In this document: positions 7,688-14,636 of the stretch, piece by piece
Numbering within the stretch: position 1 is the stretch's first letter
Layout: each line of letters begins with the position of its first letter
Program-made: the position numbers and the translations under genes
NCBI GenBank assembly: GCA_900769955.1
Contig: CAAGIP010000197.1
Coordinates: 1-17,653, forward strand
Length of the DNA stretch: 17,653 nucleotides
Reading direction: 5' to 3'
Source: Spirochaetia bacterium
Lineage (GTDB): Bacteria; Spirochaetota; Spirochaetia; Sphaerochaetales; Sphaerochaetaceae
Notes under the pieces: generated by a model
The model's input: the letters and a program-made list of their open reading frames with translations, nothing else
Told to the model about the DNA's origin: nothing
Database searches by the model: none

Positions 7688-10600
7688 GACCACTGAAACT
7701 TACATTGAATGCATTCGGACCTTTTGCGGGTAAGACTGTAATTGATTTTGAAAAGCTCGGAAATGACGGCATCTACCTGATCACGGGTGATACAGGCAGC
7801 GGTAAGACTTCCATCTTCGATGCGATCAGTTATGCCCTGTACGGGGAGACAACCAATGACAAAGGCAGGAACGGATCCCTGATGAGGTCTGACTTTGCAG
7901 GACCTTCGGATAAAACGTTTGTTGAACTTGTTTTCACCGAAAAGGATGAAACCTATACTATCAGGCGCAATCCCCAGTACATGAGAAAAAAGGAAAGGGG
8001 TGAAGGGCTTACTGAGGAGAAGGCTTCAGTACTGCTTACATCTCCTTCAATGGAAAAACCTCTTTCAAAAAGCACTGAAGTTATTGATAAGATCGTATCG
8101 GTAACCGGGATGACCAGAGATCAGTTTTCCAGGATCGTCATGCTTGCACAGGGTAAGTTCAGCGAGTTCCTGCTATCCCCGACTAAGGATAAGGAGGAGC
8201 TTTTCAGGACCCTTTTCGACACTGACGCCTACAGAAGCTTTCAGGAGAAGCTTCTGGAAATGGCAAAAAATGCAGCAAGGGAAGGGGAGAGGATAACATC
8301 GGAAAAGCTTTCTGCGGCAAAAGCCGTCAGGTGTGACTCTGCATCCTCACTTGCCCTTAAGCTTAATGCGGTGCTTAAAGGCGGTTTAGTAAATGATGAA
8401 GTAAAAGCCGTTATCAGTGAAATTGCTGATGAGGAGCGCAGCCTTTCTGCCATGCACAATGCAGAAGTGAACAGACTCATAATCCTTTCCTCTGAAACGG
8501 ATCAGAAGATATCAGCGGCAGTGAAGAGAAAATCCGAGGTTGCGGAGCTTGAAACGCTGGAGGAAAAGATAAGGTGCGAAAAGGGCAAGTTTGATGAAAT
8601 CAGGGAGCTTTCCGCAGCAGATACTGAGAAGATGGACGCCGTAAACAAACTCAGAGCAGAGATAACAGAGCTTGAGAAGGCAGTGCTTCCCCTCTTTTCA
8701 GAGCTGAAAGACATTGATAAGTCCATTGGAAAATCCCTGAAACTGCTTGACAGGACTGAAGTGGAAATATTCCAGGCCGTTAAAAAACGAAGTGAGCTTG
8801 ATGATAAACTGTCTTACCTGCAGGAAGAAGTCCTTAAACTTTCAGGCTCACATGAAAGACAGATTCATGCGCTTGCTGAGAAGACAAAAGCAGAAGCACG
8901 TTTCATGTCCGTAAAGGATGTCCTTACCCTGAAGGAAGAAAGGACTGAAAAGCATGAAGAAAGTGAAGCGCTTCGTAAACAGGTTACTGCTCTTTCAGAA
9001 AGTGCACGGAAACTGAAGACGGAAGGCTCTGCGCTCGTATCACTTCGTGATGAAACGGAGGATAAGCTTTCAGCCTATTCATCCCTTGATGTCCGTCTCC
9101 AGGTACTGAAGGAAAGGGAAGGAAGGCTTTCTGATGTGAAAAAGACCGAAGTGATGCTTGATGCGGCCGATGAAGAGTGCAATAAACTCCGTGAGGAATC
9201 TGAAGAGCTGCTTTCGGATATGAATGAAAAGAATGCCATCCATATGGAAAGGTATACTTCATATCAGGCAGTGAGACTCTCAATGAATCTTAAGGACGGC
9301 TTTCCCTGTCCAGTCTGCGGTTCCATTCATCATCCGTCTCCATGCACTGATGCACCTGTCACTGAAGAGGATGTCAATGCAGCCTGGAAGGCATATGAAA
9401 AAGCAAAAAAGCTTTTTGAAAAAAAGAGTGCGGACGCATCCTCAGCCAGGGGAAATGCACTTGCTCTCAGGAAACAGTTTGAAGCAGCCCTTATCCTTAC
9501 GGGTAAGACATCGGTTGAAGAAGCAGAAGACGAACTGAAGGAAGAGACTGTCAGACTTTCAGCAATGAAAGCTGAAAGAAAGGTCCTTGAAGATGAGAAA
9601 AAAAGAATTGATGCAGAGATAAAAGGAAACGATGATAAACTCAGGAAGGAAGAAAAGATATTCAGGGATAAGGAAAGTCAGCTGAGCAATGCTGAGGGCA
9701 TTATTTCCCAGCTCGAAAGGAATCTGAGTGAGAAGCTCATTACGCTTGGCCTCTGTGAAAACGAAGCCGAGGAAGAAGCTGTAAAAGCAGAAAACTGTTT
9801 TATTGAATGTATTTCCGTTTTTGAGCGTGCGACATTCGATGCGGCGCGTGAGGATGAACTGAGGAGTGAAATTGAGAAAGTCAAAACATCCATCAGTGAA
9901 AATGATAAGATGAAGAGTGATCTTGAGAGTAGGAAGGCAGCAGAAGCTTCCACTCTTTCCTCTCTTGAGACCAGAAAGAACAGGATTCTTTCCTCTCTTC
10001 GTTATTCATCGGAAGACGAGGTTCTTCTGCTTATCAGCAAAAAGAAGGAGAAAGCTGATAAAACTGAGGCTGAAGTCCGCGATCATGAAAGACTTAAAGC
10101 TGAATCGGAGCGGAAGCTTGCTGAGTACTGTGGTACAGGTGAAGTTCTCAGAAAGAATATAAGCAGTGTGCCTGAGTATGATATCGATGAATTAACCCGT
10201 GAAAAGGAGGAAGCAGACAAGAGCAGGGGCGAAGAGCAAAGGCTTGCAACCGCATCTGCAGAGCGGCTTCACAGTGCTGAAGAAGCGCTTGAAAAAATCG
10301 ATAAACTCGATCGGGAGGGCGGAGAAGCAGAAAGAAAGTACCGCATGGTCAATGAGCTGTCCTCTGCCGCAAACGGAAGTCTGGCGGGCAGTGAAAGACT
10401 GACACTGGAGACCTTCGTGCAGTCAAGATATCTTGACCGGATACTTAAGCTTGCAAACCTGAAGCTTTCGAAAATGACGGATGGACGCTACAGGATGAAA
10501 CGAAGTTCAAAGGCCCTCAGAGCTGGAAAGTCGGGACTGGATATTTCTGTCGAAGATCGTCTTACCGGTAAGGAACGTCCTGCTTCATCGCTTTCCGGAG

Positions 10601-10884
10601 GCGAAACTTTCAAAGCGTCACTTGCACTTGCACTGGGCCTTTCTGAAGAGATACAGTCCCGCTCCGGTGCAGTGAAGATGGAAGCACTGTTTCTGGATGA
10701 GGGCTTCGGAACACTCGATGAGCAGTCGCTTTCAGGTGCGGTCGAGACTCTCTCATCCCTTGCATCATCGGGCAGGATCATCGGGGTAATATCTCATGTT
10801 AAGCGTCTTAAGGAAACGATCGCGAAACAGATTGTGGTTGAACGGCACGGCAACAGGGGAAGTACTGCAGAGGTGATCATCTGA
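7684..10884 (+). CDS. sbcC: exonuclease SbcC (Rad50/SMC-like ATPase subunit)
   Basis: ATPase and coiled-coil subunit partnering SbcD, 1066 aa. The N-terminal ATPase lobe has the Walker A motif GDTGSGKTS (about residues 36-44) and the Q-loop region (MLAQGKFSEFL). Two long Lys/Glu/Ser-rich coiled-coil arms flank the zinc hook CPVC (542-545), which joins two SbcC molecules. The C-terminal lobe carries the signature LSGGE (970-974), Walker B/D-loop LFLDEGFGTLD (about 1001-1011) and the switch His in VISHV. ATG 7684 is chosen over ATG 7672: it overlaps the sbcD stop as ATGA and has a G-run (7674-7678) as ribosome-binding site. The gene is complete. No clear terminator follows it. Confidence 0.95.
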   Translation: MRPLKLTLNAFGPFAGKTVIDFEKLGNDGIYLITGDTGSGKTSIFDAISYALYGETTNDKGRNGSLMRSDFAGPSDKTFVELVFTEKDETYTIRRNPQYMRKKERGEGLTEEKASVLLTSPSMEKPLSKSTEVIDKIVSVTGMTRDQFSRIVMLAQGKFSEFLLSPTKDKEELFRTLFDTDAYRSFQEKLLEMAKNAAREGERITSEKLSAAKAVRCDSASSLALKLNAVLKGGLVNDEVKAVISEIADEERSLSAMHNAEVNRLIILSSETDQKISAAVKRKSEVAELETLEEKIRCEKGKFDEIRELSAADTEKMDAVNKLRAEITELEKAVLPLFSELKDIDKSIGKSLKLLDRTEVEIFQAVKKRSELDDKLSYLQEEVLKLSGSHERQIHALAEKTKAEARFMSVKDVLTLKEERTEKHEESEALRKQVTALSESARKLKTEGSALVSLRDETEDKLSAYSSLDVRLQVLKEREGRLSDVKKTEVMLDAADEECNKLREESEELLSDMNEKNAIHMERYTSYQAVRLSMNLKDGFPCPVCGSIHHPSPCTDAPVTEEDVNAAWKAYEKAKKLFEKKSADASSARGNALALRKQFEAALILTGKTSVEEAEDELKEETVRLSAMKAERKVLEDEKKRIDAEIKGNDDKLRKEEKIFRDKESQLSNAEGIISQLERNLSEKLITLGLCENEAEEEAVKAENCFIECISVFERATFDAAREDELRSEIEKVKTSISENDKMKSDLESRKAAEASTLSSLETRKNRILSSLRYSSEDEVLLLISKKKEKADKTEAEVRDHERLKAESERKLAEYCGTGEVLRKNISSVPEYDIDELTREKEEADKSRGEEQRLATASAERLHSAEEALEKIDKLDREGGEAERKYRMVNELSSAANGSLAGSERLTLETFVQSRYLDRILKLANLKLSKMTDGRYRMKRSSKALRAGKSGLDISVEDRLTGKERPASSLSGGETFKASLALALGLSEEIQSRSGAVKMEALFLDEGFGTLDEQSLSGAVETLSSLASSGRIIGVISHVKRLKETIAKQIVVERHGNRGSTAEVII

Positions 10885-11036
10885 GCTGATTATCAGGTAA
10901 ATTCGGCTCTCGGAGGAAATGTAATAACATATTATAACAGCAGAATATATCCATGCATTCATGCATGTATGACTGAAGAGGTTGGCATGAGCATTGCTGT
11001 AAGTTTTCACAATTGATTTTCGCAAAGGAGGCGTGA

Positions 11037-12071
11037 ATGGATACCGCATTGGCTAACAACCTGGATACCGCGGGAAGGCGGGCCCGATACGACAGTTGTG
11101 CGAAAAAAATTATCGGATATAAGGCAATCTGTGCCTGGATCCTGAAAACATGCACTGAGGAGTTTGCCCTCTGTGATGTCAGGTACATCGCTGCTGAGTG
11201 CATCTCTGATGTGGTCATCTCAGAAAAGGCGGTGCATCAGGATCACCCGGACAGAAAAGCGCTGCTTGACGGTAACGAGCGAATAACCACCCTCAATTCC
11301 GAGTCTGTGTCAGTTAAGGAAGGAACCATTTATTTTGACGTCAGATTCAGGGCTTTCGCTCCCGACAGTGATAAACCGATCGGACTGTTTATCAATATCG
11401 AGGTCCAGAATGAGATCGATCCAGGTCATTCGATCCTGCCCCGGGCCGAGTATTACTGTGCAAGGATGATATCGGAACAGTATGGAACTGTTTTCACGAA
11501 GAGCCAATACCATAAAATTGAGAAAGTCTACTCAGTCTGGATCTGTCCTGATCCTGCGGCAAAGAGGAAAAACGGCGTGTTCAGGTTTCCGAGGATGGTG
11601 GAAACGCTGTACGGCAGACCTGCTTTCCGTAAAAAGGATTATGACAAATCGGAATATGTTGTTATATTTGCAGGTGAACCTGATGATCCTGAATGCAGTC
11701 AGGTAACGGATCTGCTGTATACTGTTTTCACTGATAAAATGAGTGTCAGTGAAAAGAAGGAAAGACTCAGTTCCGTTTACGGGATCGAGATGACGAAAGA
11801 GATTGAAACGGAGGTTCATGAGATGTGTAACTTAAGTGAAGGGATAGCTGCTGCAAACTGGGAAAAGGGGCATCTGGCAGGACAGGCTGAAGGACTGGCA
11901 AAAGGACTTTCCGAAGGGCGTGCAAAAGGACTCTTCGAAGGAAGACTGATTGAGCTGGCTGAGCTGGTTGATGATGGCCTTCTGAGCGCTGAGCTGGCAT
12001 CCCTGCGTTCAGGGCTTAGTGTTGATGATTTCCTAAGGAAGAAAGGGGAACTTCAGAATAATCTGAGATAA
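11037..12071 (+). CDS. Rpn-family PD-(D/E)XK nuclease (transposase-like)
   Basis: A 344-aa protein of the Rpn / PD-(D/E)XK 'transposase' family, related to E. coli YhgA-like nucleases that promote RecA-independent recombination and can act in phage defence. The nuclease core is visible as FDVRF (Asp101) and FINIEVQNE (Glu122-x-Gln124). It is followed by RAEYYCARMISEQYG (136-150) and YHKIEKVYSVWICPDP, all usual for the group. The C-terminal third is different in nature: glycine-spaced repeats AEGLAKGLSEGRAKGLFEG (about 289-307) lead into a helical tail. AAAGGAGG (11024-11031) places the start at ATG 11037. It stands alone between sbcC and an insertion sequence. Despite its common name, it has no IS ends of its own. 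An internal start is described separately. The biological role here is inferred. Confidence 0.85.
   Translation: MDTALANNLDTAGRRARYDSCAKKIIGYKAICAWILKTCTEEFALCDVRYIAAECISDVVISEKAVHQDHPDRKALLDGNERITTLNSESVSVKEGTIYFDVRFRAFAPDSDKPIGLFINIEVQNEIDPGHSILPRAEYYCARMISEQYGTVFTKSQYHKIEKVYSVWICPDPAAKRKNGVFRFPRMVETLYGRPAFRKKDYDKSEYVVIFAGEPDDPECSQVTDLLYTVFTDKMSVSEKKERLSSVYGIEMTKEIETEVHEMCNLSEGIAAANWEKGHLAGQAEGLAKGLSEGRAKGLFEGRLIELAELVDDGLLSAELASLRSGLSVDDFLRKKGELQNNLR
11823..12071 (+). CDS. possible internally initiated C-terminal product of the rpn gene (RpnS-like)
   Basis: In frame within the nuclease gene, ATG 11823 (Met263) is preceded by GGAGG at 11810-11814 with an 8-base spacer. That is as good a ribosome-binding site as most genes in this window have. 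The product would be 82 aa (starting MCNLSEGIAAANWEKG): the glycine-repeat and helical tail without the nuclease domain. In E. coli, short Rpn proteins made from internal starts bind and inhibit the full-length toxic nuclease. The site is seen in the sequence; its use and role are inference. Confidence 0.4.
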   Translation: MCNLSEGIAAANWEKGHLAGQAEGLAKGLSEGRAKGLFEGRLIELAELVDDGLLSAELASLRSGLSVDDFLRKKGELQNNLR

Positions 12072-12401
12072 GAATCAGTATCTGTTCAGGAATCTGATTA
12101 AAAAACTAAGATGTCCTCAGCTGTAAAGGAATGATGCTATTCTGTTCGTGACGGCGAATGGAAGCTGATGCAAGTTCAATGCTCCTTTGAGACGGAGTAC
12201 CTTATGGTATCTACCTCATCAAAAAAAATTGTTCGCACCAGTTCTTCGATTACTTATTCAGCGGAAGTATGGACGAAAGCCGGAGTCATCTCCGGCACCC
12301 ATACATTCCATTAATAAAATGAGACCGGGATCATTCCAGGTCGCTATGTGAAGGTAGTCGTTCCGGATGCAGTCAAATCCAATTTCAGGGAGGGCTTGCA
12401 T
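12072..12401 (+). other. non-coding stretch: left arm of the IS110-family element
   Basis: No credible gene lies here. The first part holds a weak hairpin (AATCAG 12073-12078 with CTGATT 12094-12099), without the T-run that would make it the rpn terminator. From 12112 it is probably the left end of the insertion sequence. Small stem-loops follow: CTCC/GGAG (12182-12185 with 12194-12197), TACC/GGTA (12198-12201 with 12206-12209) and a strong 7-bp one, GCCGGAG/CTCCGGC (12279-12285 with 12290-12296). Clustered stems ahead of an IS110-type recombinase could be mRNA leader structure or part of a bridge RNA. Confidence 0.5.
12112..12124 (+). repeat. left 13-bp inverted repeat of the IS
   Basis: TGTCCTCAGCTGT, the exact reverse complement of 13711-13723. 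It lies 277 bases before the recombinase start. Subterminal inverted repeats of this size mark the IS1111 subgroup of IS110-family elements. Confidence 0.75.
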
Positions 12402-13532
12402 ATGACTAAGCTCGAAGGTTTCGACAGGATAATAGGAATGGACCTGTCGAAGAGAACGTACAAGGCGTGTGTGCTTACACGGGAAAGGAACTTTGAGGAC
12501 AGGAAGGTACTTTCAGGAAGGATGGATGCATCTGGCAGACAGAACTTCATCTCCACACTTGGGCCGAATGACATCGTTGCCATTGAAGGCGGAACCAGTT
12601 CAAATAACTTTGCCAGGGAACTTGAAGAAAAGGCCGGAATGGTATTCCTTCTCAATCCGGGAAAGCTTCACATCATTTTCCAGTCACAGAGGAAAACCGA
12701 CAAGGTTGATGCAGTAAAGATCGCACGTTATGTAAGGGATACGCATGAGGATTCAATCTGTTCCATGAACATTCCCACAAAGGGTGAGTCCGAGATAAGG
12801 CAGATCGTCAATTCGTACAACTTTGCCAAGAAACAGAGGACACAGCTGATAAACAAGCTGCACTCGATATTCAACATGAACGGGTATCCTGAAGTAAAGA
12901 AATCCGATCTTGAGAAGAATGAATCAAGGGTAAGTGTCATTACCGGCAAACCTGAAGGACTGGTCTGTCAGGATGCAACAATGGTAGAGGAACTGGTCAC
13001 ATCGGTGGAACTGAGGATAGAGAAGTACATCGATATCATGAGACAGTATATCCTGGACAATCCTGAAGTGGCCCTTCCATGGCTCTCACTCCCGGGTATA
13101 GGGCTTATATCATGCGCATCAATACTTGCATACATAGGTGATGGAAGCAGATTCTACTCCCCGAAGCAGCTGAGAAACTATGTAGGGCTTGTTCCCAGGA
13201 TAGACCAGTCAGGTGATCACTGCTGGCAGGGTGGTCTTTCATCATACGGCTGCATGCAGGTAAGAAGGAACATCATGCAGTGCGCATGGTCACTGGACCA
13301 TATGAAGAGCGCATGCCCGCTGAAGGATGAATGGGACAGAATGGTTGCCAGAGGAGACAGAAAGGGAAAGGCTGCCGTACATGTGGCAAACAAACTCCTC
13401 TCGATAGGCTGGACCCTGCAGAGAAGCAGAAGTCTCTATTCCGGTTTCGGTGATTTCAGGAACCTGAAGGCTAAGCTGAAAAGGGAGAAACTCCAGGGCA
13501 TCAATACAAGCAGTTTTCCGGAACTTGCATAA
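12402..13532 (+). CDS. IS110-family transposase (DEDD/serine recombinase)
   Basis: Site-specific recombinase of the IS110 family, 376 aa. The N-terminal RuvC-like domain shows the DEDD set: Asp14 (GMDLSKR), Glu62 (AIEGG), Asp100 and Asp103 (KTDKVDAVKIARY). A coiled-coil spacer follows, then the C-terminal Transposase_20 region (LPGIGLISCASILAYIGD, about residues 230-247) and LSSYGCMQVRR, which holds the predicted catalytic serine (Ser280 or Ser281). This is the same order as in characterised bridge-RNA-guided recombinases such as IS621. The frame opens at GTG 12348, but AGGGAGGG (12387-12394) points to ATG 12402, which starts just before the first catalytic Asp. All key residues are present, so the element may be active. 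It would bind its own non-coding RNA. Confidence 0.93.
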   Translation: MTKLEGFDRIIGMDLSKRTYKACVLTRERNFEDRKVLSGRMDASGRQNFISTLGPNDIVAIEGGTSSNNFARELEEKAGMVFLLNPGKLHIIFQSQRKTDKVDAVKIARYVRDTHEDSICSMNIPTKGESEIRQIVNSYNFAKKQRTQLINKLHSIFNMNGYPEVKKSDLEKNESRVSVITGKPEGLVCQDATMVEELVTSVELRIEKYIDIMRQYILDNPEVALPWLSLPGIGLISCASILAYIGDGSRFYSPKQLRNYVGLVPRIDQSGDHCWQGGLSSYGCMQVRRNIMQCAWSLDHMKSACPLKDEWDRMVARGDRKGKAAVHVANKLLSIGWTLQRSRSLYSGFGDFRNLKAKLKREKLQGINTSSFPELA

Positions 13533-13537
13533 TGCCC

Positions 13538-13571
13538 GTCTGAGTTAGAATTAGCAGTTCTGAACTCAGAC
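13538..13571 (+). other. strong stem-loop directly after the transposase gene
   Basis: GTCTGAGTT (13538-13546) pairs perfectly with AACTCAGAC (13563-13571). The stem continues as AGAA/TTCT (13547-13550 with 13558-13561) past a single bulged G, leaving a 7-base loop. A seven-T run comes only at 13587-13593, too distant for a standard terminator. A second hairpin CCCTT/AAGGG (13597-13601 with 13607-13611) follows. The structure could protect or end the transposase mRNA, or open a bridge RNA in the right arm. Confidence 0.6.
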
Positions 13572-13707
13572 TACATCCGTATCATCTTTTTTTCAACCCT
13601 TCAGGTAAGGGCATGCTGTCATGTCTTCAATGGACTTATGATTTTGTTACCAAGACAGAGATTTTACGCCCAGAATTACATTTTTGCAGAATCTTTCATT
13701 TCAGGGG
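13538..13707 (+). ncRNA. candidate bridge RNA region in the right arm of the IS
   Basis: In IS1111-subgroup elements the guide (bridge) RNA is encoded downstream of the recombinase gene. This arm contains no gene but holds at least three stems: 13538-13571, 13597-13611 and a weak CATG/CATG at 13612-13623. Loop sequences matching donor ends or target could not be confirmed by eye, so extent and existence are uncertain. The left arm is the alternative location. Confidence 0.28.
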
Positions 13708-13710
13708 TTG

Positions 13711-13723
13711 ACAGCTGAGGACA
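13711..13723 (-). repeat. right 13-bp inverted repeat of the IS
   Basis: ACAGCTGAGGACA, the exact reverse complement of 12112-12124. It overlaps a perfect -35 hexamer TTGACA (13708-13713) that points out of the element on the plus strand. Confidence 0.75.
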
Positions 13724-13752
13724 AATAAAAGGAGCGGGTGTTGTCCCGCTCC
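13722..13752 (-). terminator. Rho-independent terminator of the YhhN-family gene
   Basis: Read on the minus strand, GGAGCGGG (13752-13745) pairs perfectly with CCCGCTCC (13738-13731) around a 6-base loop. TTTTATTTG follows. The hairpin lies just past the stop codon of the minus-strand gene, and its T-tract runs up to the right edge of the IS. Confidence 0.85.
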
Positions 13753-13759
13753 GGTTAAT

Positions 13760-14437
13760 TCAAAGCATTATCGTCAGTGCTATCATGACCTGTCCTGCAT
13801 AGTAGGCTATCAGATTGAGGCGCCTTATGATCTGAATTTTCCTTCCGAAGCTGTAGTAGATCGTAAAGAAGTCACTTACCAGGAAAAGAAGCGCGCCAAC
13901 CGTCAGCACGATACTCTTTGAAGTCGCGCCTAATGTGATGAGAAGTGAAAGTGCGGTGGAGAACATGGCGATCACGATGACAAGATAGACATAACCGAAT
14001 ATCTTCAGTGCCTTTCCGGGGGCAGTAATGCGCTTCATCAGTGGCGGAATGGAAAGAACCGATATGATTATTGCCGCAATCAGTGCGGGAAGAATTACCC
14101 TGCTTCCTCCTGATGTCAGCATTGCCCCGATGTAGAAGAAGTGGCCAGCCAGGAATGCGAATATGCCAAGTGCAAATACTGAAGATGATTTCTGTTCCGG
14201 AACTACATACCTGAGATTGAGAAGAATATCACCGATCATACCCAGAATAAGACCTTTGACTATGATGTCTGCATACATTGTCACGTGCTGGGAAAGAAGA
14301 TAAAAACCGATGAGTACGAAGAAAAGGGAAGCGGAGCCTTTCAGGAAAACTGCCTTCTTCATCTCTTCTTTTTCTTCTGCAATGATGAATAGCGTCTGGA
14401 CGACGAAGCCTAATGCAATCAGTAATAGCGGGATCAT
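13760..14437 (-). CDS. YhhN/TMEM86-family membrane protein (possible lysoplasmalogenase)
   Basis: An integral membrane protein of 225 aa with about seven to eight helices. It matches the YhhN/TMEM86 family through KGLILGMIGDILL, FAFLAGHFFYIGAM and GALLFLVSDFFTIYYSF, where the conserved Asp and His residues lie at helix ends. Animal TMEM86B hydrolyses the vinyl-ether bond of lysoplasmalogens; the bacterial role is less certain. The frame is open upstream to 14557, but AGGAGG with a 6-base spacer stands directly before ATG 14437, and the family's first helix (MIPLLLIALGFVVQTLF) begins there. The extension is therefore rejected. A promoter (14456-14484) and a terminator frame it as a single-gene unit. 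Confidence 0.8.
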   Translation of the reverse strand: MIPLLLIALGFVVQTLFIIAEEKEEMKKAVFLKGSASLFFVLIGFYLLSQHVTMYADIIVKGLILGMIGDILLNLRYVVPEQKSSSVFALGIFAFLAGHFFYIGAMLTSGGSRVILPALIAAIIISVLSIPPLMKRITAPGKALKIFGYVYLVIVIAMFSTALSLLITLGATSKSIVLTVGALLFLVSDFFTIYYSFGRKIQIIRRLNLIAYYAGQVMIALTIML

Positions 14438-14455
14438 ACCAAACCTCCTGAAAAA

Positions 14456-14484
14456 AAGATAACCCCAGAGTGACTGATTCGCAA
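14456..14484 (-). promoter_or_regulatory. predicted promoter of the YhhN-family gene
   Basis: On the minus strand, TTGCGA (14484-14479), a 17-base spacer and TATCTT (14461-14456) precede a short leader that contains the AGGAGG of the gene. Consensus match is moderate. Confidence 0.4.
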
Positions 14485-14598
14485 TTGAAAAAATAAATGT
14501 TTTCAAAGATTCCGCAGACTTAAAAAGAGTTTCACTATGAGTCAAAGGGATTTCCAATCTTTTCCTTCCCTATGGCTCCGAGCCGTTCCTGATACTGA

Positions 14599-14630
14599 TT
14601 GACAGATCAGATAGTATGATTTAATTTAAT
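14599..14630 (+). promoter_or_regulatory. predicted promoter of the symporter gene
   Basis: A perfect -35 TTGACA (14599-14604) is followed by AT-rich -10 candidates: TAATTT (14622-14627, 17-base spacer) or TTTAAT (14625-14630, 20-base spacer). A palindrome CTGAT/ATCAG (14595-14599 with 14606-14610) overlaps the -35 and could be an operator. Either -10 puts the transcript start within a few bases of ATG 14637. Confidence 0.45.
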
Positions 14631-14636
14631 TTTTAT

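Larger units (their letters stand above)
12112..13723 (+). mobile_element. IS110-family insertion sequence, IS1111-like
   Basis: A complete-looking element of about 1.6 kb defined by the 13-bp inverted repeats and an intact DEDD recombinase. IS110 elements move through a circular intermediate and, in studied members, choose donor and target with a structured bridge RNA encoded in a non-coding arm. Both arms here are long (about 277 and 178 bases between repeat and gene) and rich in stem-loops. The true ends probably lie a few bases outside the repeats, because in IS1111 relatives the repeats are subterminal. The right end abuts the T-tract of the yhhN-type gene's terminator. Confidence 0.7.

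Noticed and set aside
7684..10884. Many open frames on both strands within sbcC, some near 100 codons.
   Set aside because: They lack ribosome-binding sites and recognisable sequence, and result from the biased Lys/Glu/Ser coiled-coil coding.
10911..10924. A start-stop mini-ORF (GGAGG then ATG-TAA) ahead of rpn, as a possible leader regulator.
   Set aside because: Only two bases separate the GGAGG from the ATG, no promoter is clear upstream, and it is easily explained by chance.
10951..10967. ATGCAT-TC-ATGCAT repeat upstream of rpn as an operator or replication-related site.
   Set aside because: Each half is its own palindrome, no second copy or adjacent promoter supports a binding site, and its length is within chance.
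12348..12401. Longer transposase start at GTG 12348 (18 extra residues).
   Set aside because: AGGGAGGG at 12387-12394 fits ATG 12402, and the extension adds no family-like sequence.
11037..13532. Rpn 'transposase' and the IS110 recombinase as one composite mobile element.
   Set aside because: The 13-bp repeats bracket only the IS110 gene. The Rpn gene lies outside them and has no ends of its own.
14438..14557. Forty-residue N-terminal extension of the YhhN-family protein.
   Set aside because: AGGAGG stands six bases before ATG 14437, and the predicted promoter lies inside the extension.
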